DNA from: Phoronis australis
Lineage: Eukaryota; Phoronida; Phoronidae
DNA: 64,000 nt
Reading direction: 5' to 3'
Assembly: GCA_002633005.1 (NCBI GenBank)
Contig: NMRA01000018.1
Span: forward strand, 766,128 to 830,127
The notes below the pieces were generated by a model. It was not told the origin of the DNA. It made no database searches and worked only from the letters and a program-made list of their open reading frames with translations. The translations under genes and the position numbers were made by a program. This document shows, piece after piece, positions 48,426 to 59,790 of this stretch (within the stretch, counting starts at the first letter, position 1; the number at the start of each line of letters is the position of its first letter).

Positions 48426-49302
48426 AGCCGGGATAAGTTGTGATTAGTTCAGTACAACTAAACATTCTGACTTGAATGCATTTTATCGCTATGCAATAGT
48501 GTCGTAAGTTGATGTCGTGATTCATGAAAAGATGCCAAAAGTTAACGTAATGATCTAGTTTTTATTGAGTGACACTGATCGATTTAGAAACGAGATCAAT
48601 CTTCGAGATTTTTTTCTGTCAGAAAAGGAAACAAAAGAGCTATGATTTTGCAAGTGGTCTTTTTAATGAGAATTCATTAATTTGGGATAGCAAATTCTAG
48701 TTCAGGAAACGTGTACAGAACAGAGGATAATCATGTTCTAAGCCAAGTTTGTTTTTAAACTATTGTGAAGGTCCCACATACCACATTTCGTCAAATTTCT
48801 TTGAAAACCGCGGTTTGCACAATCTTCAAGAAGAGTCAGCACATGTGAGTAGCATTGGATTGTGACAGAGTACGGTGTCTGTTTGAAGCCTTCAGAGTGA
48901 ATGAATCTAGGCGTCTGAATAGGTTGGCGTAATGTACATGTATGAATGGGCTCGTGTAAAAGCTTAGTTTCGTAGATATATCGCTGTTTGCTACAGTCGT
49001 TCGCTTCCCTAGGATCCATTGTGACCACATAACTCTGTGTTAGTAACGGTTTAAATGAATCATGATCAGAACACATCGTATCTGCTTTTTAGTACGCTTG
49101 ACAGAATATACTGCCACAACAGCTTCGCGCTTATGGGACTTCGCAACTATAACAACGGTAGGCGTGGCCTAATTGCGTTTGTCGTAGCTATTCATTCGCT
49201 GCCTTTCTTCTTCAAAAGAATACCAAAGCATTATTCAGGTTATAAGTGCAATGGGCCCACAAGCGTACAGCGTGTAACAGACCACCTGCAATTATTGATA
49301 TA
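48426..49302. other. Intronic sequence without recognised features
   Basis: Nothing I can support in either strand. Confidence 0.4.
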
Positions 49303-49459
49303 CACACACGCACGCTCACGTGCACGCGCACACACGCATATACGCATACATACATATATACATTCATACATACATACATAAGTACATAAACTTCGTTAAT
49401 AACACGACTAAACTTTTTCTTAGCGAGCTTGATACTGGTACTTCCGTAATTTCGGAACA
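49303..49459 (+). repeat. CA/CATA microsatellite plus repeat arm, interrupted copy
   Basis: A CA- and CATA-rich microsatellite (49303-49390) is followed by a unique-looking arm (49415-49459: TTAGCGAGCTTGATACTGGTA onward). The arm resumes at 51737-51775 beyond a TIR element. An inverted, uninterrupted copy lies at 52330-52510. Confidence 0.75.
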
Positions 49460-51736
49460 CAGTGGAGGATCTACGTTTTCAGCAAGGGGGGTTAAGATTC
49501 CCGCCAAGGTCGAATCCTAGGCGCGTGGCGCCGAGCGGGGGGAGGTCGGCAGGGGGGTTTCCCCTCCCGTGTAAGATATTTTTTGTTTTTGTATCCAAAT
49601 AGTGAAATTTCCATGCATCCTGGTAAGTTTCTGGCACTTAACATGTCTCTGGAGTTTTTCTTAAGATAATAAAAAACCCTTCTCGATTTCGTTACATGAA
49701 CTTGGCTCATAAGTTTCGTGAAACCATATTGTGCACATCTGGGTATGAGTCACGCCACCAGCAAAAATTTTGGAATATGTGCTTACACACACCTTTTTTA
49801 GCATACGAAAAGTCGTATATGAAAAAGTGTGGTGTGTATACAGGGGTTTAGGCAATTTCCAAATATTCAAGAGCATAATTAAGGAGCACCGACGGGGCGT
49901 AAAAACTTGAATATCAGATGATTGCGTAACAGTAGCCTCAAGTTGTTTAAGAACGAAGACCTGTACTGTTAGTCTGGAAATAAACATGTGTTCTGTCTCG
50001 TTACGAGAAAAACTGGCGAACGATGGTGCTCTCAACTCATAGTCTATTATTAAAAGCGACAATAAATAATTAGGTATCACTTTATTAAGCTGAATCACGT
50101 TGACAACAATTGAAAAACGTCAAATCTATCAGGAAACATATCATCTGAAAACAGTTTCACGAAACCAAAACATCCTGTGCACAGTGGTGAAAAGATACTC
50201 TGGACTAGTTTCAGAGAGACCAGATGTACACTGAGAGTACATGTACACAAAAAGCTGACCTGGTCCGTCACGAGACCAAGAGTACACCTGTGCTTATTAT
50301 CCCTATAAAAATAGTCGATCTGTCGCGGGACCAAACAGTAGATAAATAGTTTTACAAAGCACACTTTGGTAAAAAAATCACAAGACTAGTTCGCTGAGGG
50401 ACCAGAAGTACACTGAAACTCAACATTTACAAAAATCAAGCTGGCCTGGTCCGTCGCGAGATCTAAAGTGTACTATGCAAAAAAATTTGAATTGAAAACT
50501 TCTCTCTAAAATTTTAATCCCCAGTGGTTACTCAATCGTTAGTCCTATCCTTCTGTTGTCTGTCTATTTGTATATCGGATCCAATGATTTGCTCGTCTTG
50601 GAACCATTCTACCCAGATATCTTCGATGTTTGTTCCCAACGCTTGCACTTCGTCAACTGCTGTGTCAATGAGCTTGTAAGCCTCTACAATGTCAGCATCT
50701 CGTTTCGCAGCTCAGTTGACACTAAGACCCTTGAGGTTGCCAAGTCCATTCAAAAGACTTACATGCGCAACTAAATTTGATCCGTTCATCATGGACTACT
50801 TCAAAACCTTGACGAAGCATCCCAGTACCTATTTGCATCTCTTGCAATTTTCGAAATAAACGTCCCAATGTCTGAACGCTTGAAACCCAAAGTACTAATA
50901 TCAAATAAATGCCCATGGGCATGAGCGTTTCATCGGGTGAGCCTTTGTGCGAAAATTCCCAGTATAGAAGACGGCAGTGTGCTTATTGCAGGTAGACAGA
51001 CGGTAGGTGTTGAGGTCGGACCTAGGGCTCCTTAGGAGGCCTATTGAACATCGCACGAGTCCCGCAAGATTTTGTTGTGAAAGAACAGCCTCCCCGCAAT
51101 TTCTGGTACTGTACACTTTTCGCGAATGCGGTCACTTTCTCAATGTGAGTGACCCCTTGGTCATTCCTTGTATAGACATAACTTGTTAAAGAGTGCGTCT
51201 TCAAACGGACTCGCGACCAGACCATGACGCCCGCCACAATAGCAATTCTTCGGAAAAAGATTTTTTTTCAAAAATATTACATGTACATGTACTTGTACAC
51301 AATATTACATGTACATGTACACTGTATGATATTGCGCAAGACAACTTTACTATACATCAGTTACAAACGTGTGGAGTGTAATAGAACGACACGGCATGAC
51401 AGATGAGGTAAAAACGTTGCACGTCAATTCGCCTGAATATCAGGGTTGCGGCACCGCAGTATTTCCCCTAATCAAATCAAAATATATCTTAAGAGTAAAG
51501 AAGCTAGTTACCAAAAGAAATCAGCTATAGAGCCACAAAGACTCAACAATTCACAATGCAAAAAACTATATTTTCAGAGTGAACCCCCCCCCTCAATTTT
51601 TCCAAGTTGGTTTACTTGGGGTTTACACACGCTGGCGGTGTCGTTTTTGTTTTGCTGGATACGCTTTTTTTTTAATTTTTGGATCCTGGCCCGAGGGGGA
51701 ATTTAAACCCCCTGAACACCCCGTAGATCCGCCACT
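49460..51736. mobile_element. 2.28 kb TIR element with CAGTGG ends and GGAACA duplication
   Basis: The left end CAGTGGAGGATCTACG and the inverted right end, reading CAGTGGCGGATCTACG from its last bases, match and stay similar for about 45 bp. GGAACA lies at 49454-49459 and 51737-51742. The empty site survives in the inverted sibling at 52330-52417, where the flanks are joined with a single GGAACA. The TIR resembles hAT-type ends, but the duplication is 5-6 bp rather than the usual 8. No transposase seen. It contains a ~57-bp degenerate tandem repeat (50120-50475). Confidence 0.8.
50120..50475. repeat. ~57-bp degenerate tandem repeat
   Basis: A phrase like CTGGTCCGTCRCGAGACCAAGAGTACAC recurs, with GACCA anchors near 50162, 50218, 50274, 50329, 50400 and 50459 (spacings 55-71). 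It keeps a minus-strand frame open, which gives the false look of a coding region. Confidence 0.65.
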
Positions 51737-51775
51737 GGAACAGTCTCCTTTCTTTTGGTGAGCAGGTATGACTAT

Positions 51776-52329
51776 AAGAATATCAGAATACAAAGTCACG
51801 TCAGTTTGTCATGACAAACACCTCCAGTCGTGAAAGACCAGTGGCCAAATGTAATGTTGTTTACCATTTCACATGTCATACGTGAACAGCGTTACGGTAA
51901 GTGTGTTCTCTCTCGCGACGGTTTTCCATGCACTTGCAGGGGGGTCCATTCAAGATCACGTAGTACACCAACATGGGTGAAAAATAACTAGGCAAGAAAT
52001 AGTAGACAATACCATCATTCGCTATGTTGAAAATGACAAATTTCCGCTAAAGATTTTGGAATCGCTATAGATCAGTCACGAAAAAACAGTCTTGAATAAA
52101 CAGCTCACAAGTTTGTATCGCACGCTGGCTCTGTTTCGATAGGGTTACGGGGTTCCTACCATGTGTTGCATTCACACTCTCTGCTTGTATGCCCCTCTTC
52201 CCGCTGTCACGTGTATTTCTCTGTTTATTTCGCTCTGTGGATGTCCATTCCACACACTGCCTGATGATTTGACATGGAGTCATGAAATATACTTGTAGCT
52301 ATTGTTAATATTTGCTTGTTTGTTACGTC
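51776..52329. other. Intronic sequence without recognised features
   Basis: No coding or repeat support. The minus-strand open frame at 52065-52283 has no recognisable family. Confidence 0.4.
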
Positions 52330-52446
52330 TCATGGTCTTTTACATCATACCTGAACACCAGATGAAAGGAGACTGTTCCGAAATTACGAACGTACCAGTA
52401 CCAAGCTCGCTAAAAAAAAGAAGGGCTACTACCGAACTACACACAC

Positions 52447-52491
<45 letters not shown>

Positions 52492-52510
52492 CACACACAC
52501 ACATATACCT
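52330..52510 (-). repeat. Inverted, uninterrupted copy of the CA-microsatellite repeat
   Basis: On the minus strand, a GT microsatellite (52439-52506 as CA on plus) leads into TTAGCGAGCTTGGTACTGGTA and continues without a break through GGAACAGTCTCC. It is the unoccupied counterpart of 49303-49459 plus 51737-51775. Confidence 0.75.
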
Positions 52511-52853
52511 ATATTTCAGGCCAATTAACGGATATTGAGTATCACTAATCACTTAATTCTTTGTAAAAATAATGCTCTAACCCTCGTCATCCCTGAAAGA
52601 TATGGAGAATGTCCCTTGCAAACTTTACGAAAGGGCGACGAATGCCTAACGCTTCGGGCTAGTTTATCGACGATTGTGGTGAAAGACGTCCACCTCGAAT
52701 ACATGTAAGAAAGGTTAAACTTTGACATACAGTTAGAGTCGAGTTGAAGGTTTTTGTCCCTCAGGGAGCACAAACTGCACACTAGCACGAGACGAAGTCA
52801 GTTTTGGGTGAAATCATCAATTACGATGTATTGTTTCATTTCAAACTACATAC

Positions 52854-53039
52854 CATTGTCGAGGTTTCCTTTACAAAAGCCACAGGAGAGTGAGCAGTTG
52901 AAGGTCATATACGTCTTCTCCAAATCACACCACCCATTTTTCATTAAGTGAGAACAATTAACGTCAAGGTCGAAACATGCTGACCTCGCAAATATCTCTG
53001 TTGCAGCAGTGGAGCTCAGTATTGTTCTTCTTGATACAC
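52854..53039 (-). CDS. ShKT (six-cysteine) domain exon
   Basis: A 186-nt internal exon with symmetric phase 1-1 splice sites. The acceptor has a long pyrimidine tract (CGTTTACTTTTCAG) and the donor is GTATGT. It encodes 62 residues. A Ser/Thr-rich lead (SRRTILSSTAATEIF) precedes CFDLDVNC...WC...NCSLSCGFC, whose six cysteines have spacing 6-8-10-3-2, the ShKT (SXC) pattern of disulphide-knotted extracellular modules. Position and phase place it between the signal-anchor exon (58397-58473) and the DUF229 exon (33867-32027). ShKT modules accompany many secreted enzymes in invertebrates; here it probably acts as a binding or spacing module, not a free peptide. It could also belong to an unrelated minus-strand gene. 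Confidence 0.8.
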
Positions 53040-53916
53040 CTGAAAAGTAAACGAAAGAGACTTCAATTCTGAAAAGTAACCAGCCTCTGAGGTTACAAGC
53101 ACCACTTGTCATAGACCTGTAAGAACTGCACTATCACCATCGACGACTTAAAAGGACAAAATGCCGAGTTAGTTCAGTCACAGTTGTTCGATTGGTCTCA
53201 CTTTGTAGATATTATCATAAATCAGATTGCGGGTGATTTCTAGTTTTACAAAGAAAAGACAAAGCGATATTGGTAAAAATGAGCTCATTAAGTTCCAATT
53301 CTTTGTGTTGAGATAGGAGCGCTTCAAATTTGGCTAGAATGTGTTGAAAAGAGATGTGTTGGTGACGTAGTTGTTAGCAGCTGGAGACAAGGCACTGCTT
53401 CAAAAGGTTCCCAATCTGCAGAGTGACAGACAAAGCGATAAGCAGTGAGTTTGAGACGTTGTTTTGCCATGCTAAATTTATTTTTTAAACTTGAAGTTTG
53501 CCTACGGCAAAAGAGCTAGCCTGAGCAGGTATGCGTGGTGAGACATTTTCTCGCTACCTATATGTAACTCCTAACGCCCAAAGGCAGGTCAGACACACCT
53601 GGGGCATGTTTCTCTAAGAGTGAATTTGCTTTTGTTTAATGGCTCTCGATTACAAAATCAGAATAGGGACGACTAAACTCGTTTCACGAAAATCAGGCTT
53701 AAGTTGATAGTTTGAAAATGGGTCCACAGTTCAAAGTCAAAAGAATAAATCCACGGTCTATTCGAGCAAATAAAGAAAAGACAATATGCTTTGACGAACG
53801 CAAAAGACAAGAAATTCAAGTTTTGACTATTCGTAGCATACATGTACTTCTGACCAGAACAACCCTCGAGGTAGGATGAAGTGTTTCAGAAGAAAAAGGG
53901 AGCTTTAACGTGTTTA
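53040..53916. other. Intronic sequence without recognised features
   Basis: Nothing supported beyond the splice acceptor of the ShKT exon at the left edge. Confidence 0.4.
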
Positions 53917-54550
53917 CAGGAGAATGCTACCTAAAAATAACCTATTTTGTATCGATTTAGATCGAGTAGTTCCACTCGATAACAGCAAATTCAGTTCTAC
54001 CTGACAGCTGACGGCAGACGAAGGTGTTGGAATTAACCAATGACGTCACGGGTTCGAACGTAGTCTATTCAGCAGTTCACAACACGCTTATTAGTGTCAG
54101 CTCTTCGCTTGAATTCATCAATTTACACCAAAAATCATCAAAATTCGATGTAAAACCCTTACATATACGTCGCGTTTTGGAACAAACGTGCTGTTATATT
54201 GCGTACCGTAGTCCACAAAGTCAGGAAGGCCAATTTAGTAAAGGACGGTGACGGGAGTTTGGAGTCTATTCGGGGATAAATTCAAATTATTCTTCCGTGA
54301 AATATAGACAGGAGAACATATCTGTGTATTGTAATGTTAGACTTCCCACTTTTCCAGTTCTAAACACACAAAACGCTTGCGTTCCCGGCCAGTGGCTCGG
54401 AACCCGATCATGCCCGGCGCGGCCGGACTGAAGACATCATGAAAATAAACCAGCCATAATTGGAAACTAAACCTGCAATCACGAAAAGACTATACTAGTG
54501 AGCCAAAGAAATAATGTGCACGCGATTATTTTGGTGAATTAGCCGCGAAA
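53917..54550 (+). mobile_element. Sibling of the TTA(A) element, left part only
   Basis: Starts AGGAGAATGCTACC and is collinear with 38063-38480, including CTGACGGCAGACG, CCAATGACGTCA and GTGCACGCGATTAT. It has about 230 bp near 54145-54365 that are lacking at the n in 38300. It breaks off at 54550, where the tail of a minus-strand LINE begins; the exon and right end are missing. Confidence 0.7.
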
Positions 54551-54552
54551 CT

Positions 54553-55165
54553 GCATATTCAAAAAATTCAAATTCAAATTCATGTATTTCAACATTTAAG
54601 GCCTTGGCCCACATGTTACATAAAATTTACAGGATAACGCTGACCAGCTTTTCCCTGAGAGCAGCGGCGTGAAATACAAATTTCATTAGATTAATCTGAG
54701 CATTGGGCTCCGACATTTTCATAAGTTTTACAAATTTATGTTTATTTGGTTCACGCCAGCACCACTCAGGTATAAATGCAGTTCTCAGAGAGCAGTACAT
54801 TTTACAAACACATATAAAATGGTATTCATCTTCAATTAGGGACACACAGAAACAACACACACGGTATTTTTGGTCCACGAGAGTATGTCTACCTTTCTCT
54901 ATCATCAAGTTGTGGTTGGAGCAACGTAATTTTGCCATAGCTGCTAAAAAGATATATGGAATATCACGCAACAGATAGGATTCCATTTCAAAATCAATTT
55001 TAAATGAGAAATATGTATTAAGTTTTGAGCTATTCTCCACAGCAAAGCTCCAGTCTTGTAAAAAACAATCTTTAATTCGCTGCTCAAAAATGACAAGAAA
55101 CGATGCTTCGCAGCCAACTCCCTGATTGTACCATACCAAACCAAAACCATACCTTNTTTTCATTG
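54553..55165 (-). pseudogene. 5'-truncated LINE, C-terminal end with TTTGAA tail
   Basis: Minus-strand frame of about 178 codons (54627-55163). It contains IKDCFLQDW, KLRCSNHNLMIEKGRH and CCFCVSLIEDEYHFICVC, the order typical of the C-terminal end of LINE reverse transcriptases (last Cys/His motif). A tail of TTTGAA repeats follows toward 54553. The 5' end is cut at the TIR element 55168-56563, and an ambiguous base at 55156 falls in the frame. No stop interrupts the visible part, so this fragment is younger than most LINE remains here. Confidence 0.75.
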
Positions 55166-55167
55166 AA

Positions 55168-56563
55168 TTACGGGATCCCGTAATTTAATAATTTGGTCAT
55201 GCCCTATTAAGGAAGTGACGTTTAAGGGGTTTATAATTTCCCGCCATTTTATTTTTTTGGGTTCGAATTCACTGTGAGAAACTTTTGTTTTCGTGCTGGT
55301 TTCCTAAAACTGTCGTCACCACGACGAGTTATCCACGATCAGTTAAGTTCTAAGAAAAAAATGGACTAGTAATAAATACGAATTCTGGATGTTGTTGTTG
55401 TTGTACGTCGTCTTGGAGCAAACTTGACTTTACCGAAGTCCATCAGTGTCTTCACCGACTGAAAGGTGAAGAGCACGACACTAGACATGGTAAAAGGTAC
55501 CTCGGTCATCCCACGGAGGGAGGAACAACTGTCTCACTTGCCCTAGTATAGTGTCCCGCGACGCATTCCCACTGGATACTGACCTGAGCACTGAGCACCC
55601 GAGCAAACAGCTTGCATCCCACCTTAAAATACAGTAGATCCAATACTTTAGTCAAAACCACAATAAACTCATCAAAGTTTGGCTCACGGGCCTGACCACT
55701 GGACGACGAACTGTCGTTTTCACAGGGTGACGAACAAGGCCTGCATTCACTGCCACAACTCAACATTGCTGCAGGGCTGGTTAAAGGCTCTGGCTGACGA
55801 CAGAACAAGTACAGGGCGAATCACTGTTAGTTCCCGGAATTGCACGCACTGGGGTACGTTTGGAGGCATTGGTGACAGTGGCTGAAGGGTCTCAAGCCAT
55901 AGCTTGCGAGGCTTCTCGCTTCAAAAATGCTTTTCTCTGAGGTTACGACGGGCCACTGCCGGGAATCAACAGCGACGGTATGGCACCCTTCTTCAGGCGT
56001 TGTTTTGCAGGAACCTCCCTCACTTCAGCGAACATATCTCTTAAGAAATCCGACTGCAGAAAATGCTTGCCTCATTCTCGGTATTTCTCCAGCTCCTTTG
56101 GACTATGGACCACCACGGAAATAAGTTGTTGTGCAGATGATGTGCATAGTTATTTCATAAAATTTCTTCTACCTTGAACTTATTACTGTATTTATTGTTG
56201 TAATTATGCATATTATCAAATAAATTAATAATATTAATAATGATGCGTTGCGTGGACGGGTCACACATCAATGAGCCGAGTGTGTCATCCGTGAGAAAGC
56301 GACGTAATGGTACACCCAAAGTGTGCGTGAGACGATAATGAATGCATCCTGGTACACAGCAACCGTGCCGTACATGTATGTTAAGTGATTCCTTTACAAA
56401 CGCAAACGACGACCGAAATCATAACAACCGAGGTAAAACAATGACTTACTCGACGGCTCCCACAGTAAATCTTTATGAAAACAAAATGACGATAAATTCT
56501 AACCCCAAAACGTCACTTCTGGAATAGGGTATGACTAATTAATTTAATTACGGGAAGCTGTAA
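55168..56563. mobile_element. 1.4 kb TIR element with TTAC...TCCCGTAATT ends
   Basis: The left arm (55168-55208) and the inverted right arm (56523-56563) share TTAC, then TCCCGTAATT, GTCAT and CCCTATT; 28 of 33 bases agree over 55176-55208. The left edge also forms a perfect 20-bp palindrome (55166-55185) around GGATCC. A minus-strand frame at 55506-55808 contains EPNFDEFIVVLTKVLDLLYF, perhaps a coding remnant; not recognised. No target duplication found. Confidence 0.6.
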
Positions 56564-56799
56564 CTAACTGAAAACTATGTCTGGGATAATCAGTGAATCG
56601 TATTTTGACGAAAATGACATGAAAAGGGTTATTATTTCTCCTTTAGAACTTAGCTTGCATTTTCTCTTCACGGGCTTATATGGGTAGGACTGATAACAAG
56701 TTGGCGGCACAAGCTAGGAAGGTATGTTTTCTATAATAGAAGTTGATGGATCAGACAATGGTTTAGATTACAAATTGCCATGCAATTTTCTTATAAAAC

Positions 56800-57430
56800 A
56801 ATAGCACCCGTATTGTATTATGGTTCAGAACGGTGGGCTTGTCAGACCTACAGTAGCACTGAGAATGTGCCGATCAATTTTCGTAAAAATATACTTAGAT
56901 AAAAATAATACTTCTAACTTAGCGGTTGCTGGAGAATTTGGGAAAGATTCCCGTTGTGTGAAAAATTTGCTCAAAATACCAAACATCACCGATAGCAGAC
57001 TTCCAAAAGAATGGTATGAACTTATGAGCCACCTGGCCGACTCACGTCAAACATTTGTAATAAAAATATGGATTTAATCACGTTAGGGCCCAGCAAAATG
57101 GGTAATAAAGCGCAGAATATCTTCGTATTTAAACAAAGGCTAAAAGATTATTCTTTGCAAGAATAGGAATGCAATAGTAAATTAACATTTGTTTGATGAT
57201 GTTTTTTTTTCAAATTATCTGTGCGACGCAATACTTTGAAATAATGGAAAATGCAAATCTTAGAAAATTCATACATAAAATTAGATGTTCTAACCATTGG
57301 TTGGAAACTGAAGCACGGCGAGGTCATATAGATAGAGAATTTGAAAACTGTGATTTCTCAAAGACTTGTAATTCCTGTAAATGAGGATAACTTCAGTTTT
57401 ATAACACACTGCTCTTTAAATGGTAGTTTC
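56800..57430 (+). pseudogene. LINE relic, reverse transcriptase C-terminal region
   Basis: Across shifting frames it reads APVLYYGSERW (near 56806), the conserved PVLLYGSEVW block after the LINE reverse transcriptase, then IFVFKQRLKDYSLQE (about 57118-57163), then NLRKFIHKIRCSNHWLETEARRGHID with a following CNSC, the terminal Cys/His region (57256-57384). Stops and frame changes abound. It is in opposite orientation to, and more decayed than, the fragment at 54553-55165. Confidence 0.65.
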
Positions 57431-58396
57431 GAGATAAGTTTATTCCCACTTTCAATAATTTCACTTATTCTTTCCAAAACTCGCCAAACATATTGCTTCA
57501 TGTATTTGACGGTCACCATACCCTTAAGACAATAGAGAGGTTTAGCAAAGCGACGTGAATGTGAATTATCACGTATATACAATTCTGCGTCATACATGCC
57601 GTTGTTGGCTGTGACGTAATCCCGTTAGTGTTAGCGAATTTTACGCGAATACAGGAACATTCGCGAAACCTGTAGCCCCTTTTTAATTTTTTTTGGCAAG
57701 ACATCGAAACAATTTTTATTTTGATTGGGTTCTCTTTGCTTCAGTACAAAATAAACACGACTCTTTTGTCTAAAAATGTTCTTAAAGTATATTTGTAAGA
57801 AAGCATCTTTTACAAAATCCTTATTCTGCCTTGGTTCGCTAAATATAATTTTGTATTTTCAATTTTTTAAAGGATTAATTTACATGCAACTATTTTTTTC
57901 AAACTGCCAACAAATATCACATTCTAAGACTTGACCATTTCTCGCAGGAGTTCGTAGAAACGATTTTTTAACATAAAAGAAGTTGCATCGGCAGAGTGAC
58001 TCTTAAGTTTTTTGTATTCTAGCTGACTTGTACTAGGCTAGAATAACTGGACACCCTGAGCTGAGTTATTCAGTTCAACTTTACTTTCATGTTCACGTAA
58101 ACGTTTAGCTGTTGCGAAAGCCATTTTTGTTCCTGTAACGTGACTCGGCAAGTTCAATTAAGTATGCGTGACAATTCACGTTCACGTTACTTTGCGAAAC
58201 TTGTCTAATGCACGAAATAATGCATCATCCTGCACTTGGAATATATCGTCATGCATGTATCTTGGTTACCCAGGATAGCAATTTCTTGGCTGCGTCTTTC
58301 ACAACACATTGTGGCTCCCCCACACATAGATATGAGGCAATTGACTCATATCCACATTTCAGCTCTGCTAAAGGTAACAAAATAATGAAAACTTAC
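57431..58396. other. Intronic sequence without recognised features
   Basis: AT-rich, no supported coding sequence. In the gene model it is intron downstream of the signal-anchor exon. Confidence 0.4.
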
Positions 58397-58473
58397 CGTA
58401 AGAGTATAGGACGAATGAAACTAAACTCGCGGTGGCGATGAGAACAACAAGACAGACTCTAAGACGCTGTATC
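58397..58473 (-). CDS. Signal-anchor exon of the ShKT-DUF229 gene
   Basis: A 77-nt internal exon on the minus strand. Acceptor CTCGTCTGTTTTCACAG, donor GTAAGT; it enters in phase 2 and leaves in phase 1. It encodes IQRLRVCLVVLIATASLV and further hydrophobic residues (SFVLYSY), that is, a basic lead and one membrane segment. Its outgoing phase fits the ShKT exon (53039) and the DUF229 exon (33867), making Gly at either junction. It is therefore the likely N-terminal anchor of a type II membrane or secreted protein. The first exon, which must end in phase 2, was not found upstream. Its sister exon is at 9856-9935. Confidence 0.7.
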
Positions 58474-59427
58474 CTGTGAAAACAGACGAGGCAAATACTT
58501 TAGTTGTTAAGACTATCAATTTTAGGCGCTTTATACAGGTGTGACATGCGACGTACTTTGATTTAAAAACAGATCACGAAGTCATTCTTTCCGGTGTTGT
58601 CTGTGTTAAGCGGCCTCAAACAACTGTCGAGCATTTCGCCCGTCAGACCGGCTCACACCACGTCGAAAGTGTGAAAACACTGGGTTGCGTTGCGGCCGAT
58701 AACGAAACGTTAGTGTTTTAATCAAGGAAACAAAATGCATTGCCGTTCACTGATCTATCTTGCTGATACCGGAAGTAGACAGCCACTCGAGTTTCATGAA
58801 GTTCCGCGGTATGACGCTAATGTATTTGAAAACATTTGAGTTTTTTTAGCAACGGTCTCGCGATATCACAATTTCAAAGTCGAAATACCGTTTCTTTTGA
58901 CCACGACAAACTTTGTGGTTGTCGGATACGCTGATTGACCGAACTGAAAAGTTGCTTCCTCAAATGAACACCCCGCGCGCTCGCCCAGTTCGGCTAAAAT
59001 TTAGACGCAAACGGCCATAGCTTGGGTAATCGCCCAATCTCGACTTTTGCCAATTTTCGGTTTAAGCGCCCACATGTCCAAAACTGCTTGAAAATGTTTT
59101 ACCACTTTATTCGGTAACCTGGAACCAAACTAACCAGAAAATATGTGTAGGAAAAATCATTATAGACAAATATTACGCAAACCGTTATCATATACATCTT
59201 ACAATAGCCACTGTTTACACACAGTACAGTTGTTACGTAATTAAAACCAAACCAAATATTTGTAATGTTTGCAATGAAAGAAGAATTAGTCGTGCCATTA
59301 AGAAAGATGAAAAACAAAGGAAACCATTAATCAGTTTTGTTTCATTGTTCTGTTTGTGTACTACCAAATCGCACTTCATTGACATGACCCAGTACAACGG
59401 GTGGCGTAAAACTGAAGGTGCCCAAGT
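58474..59427. other. Sequence without recognised features
   Basis: Probably intron or upstream region of the same gene. No first exon with a suitable phase-2 donor was convincing. Confidence 0.4.
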
Positions 59428-59790
59428 TTGTCGAAAAGCATAAGGATATGGGCAACTTCAGAAAAGCTTTGGTGCTTCTTCTGCCACAAAGCTGAACACC
59501 AGACTAGAAACTGCCGGAAGCTGACTCGGGTGAAACAACACCAAAAGTCTGCTGCCGTCAATTATCTATGTTTCACGAGAGACAAGAGGGAGCCAGTGAA
59601 AAGTACTAACAATGAACACGCCTTCAGAGGAAAGCTGCGTCTGAAGGATGGGAATGTCGCTTTGAAGAAGGTCCTAGGGCTAGGAGACACAGGATGCTGC
59701 CTGTCGCCAAGACCAACATCGACACACAGTACTAAACTGGGGGAAGTGCTCGCGATGTGCATTCTATATACGCCATTTCTACAGTGAACT
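59428..59790 (+). pseudogene. LTR-retrotransposon gag zinc knuckle and protease fragment
   Basis: A 119-codon frame. Residues 16-29 form a CCHC knuckle, C-x2-C-x4-H-x4-C (59473-59514), as in retroelement nucleocapsids. Residues 84-91 read GLGDTGCC, with the DTG triad of an aspartic protease (59686-59694). That order (knuckle then protease) fits a Ty3/Gypsy gag-pro junction. The sequence before and after does not continue recognisably. Confidence 0.6.

Noticed and set aside
49661-50364. Minus-strand open frames of 145 and 89 codons as a possible gene
   Set aside because: The second is produced by a ~57-bp degenerate tandem repeat, and both lie inside a TIR element. No motif or splice site supports them.
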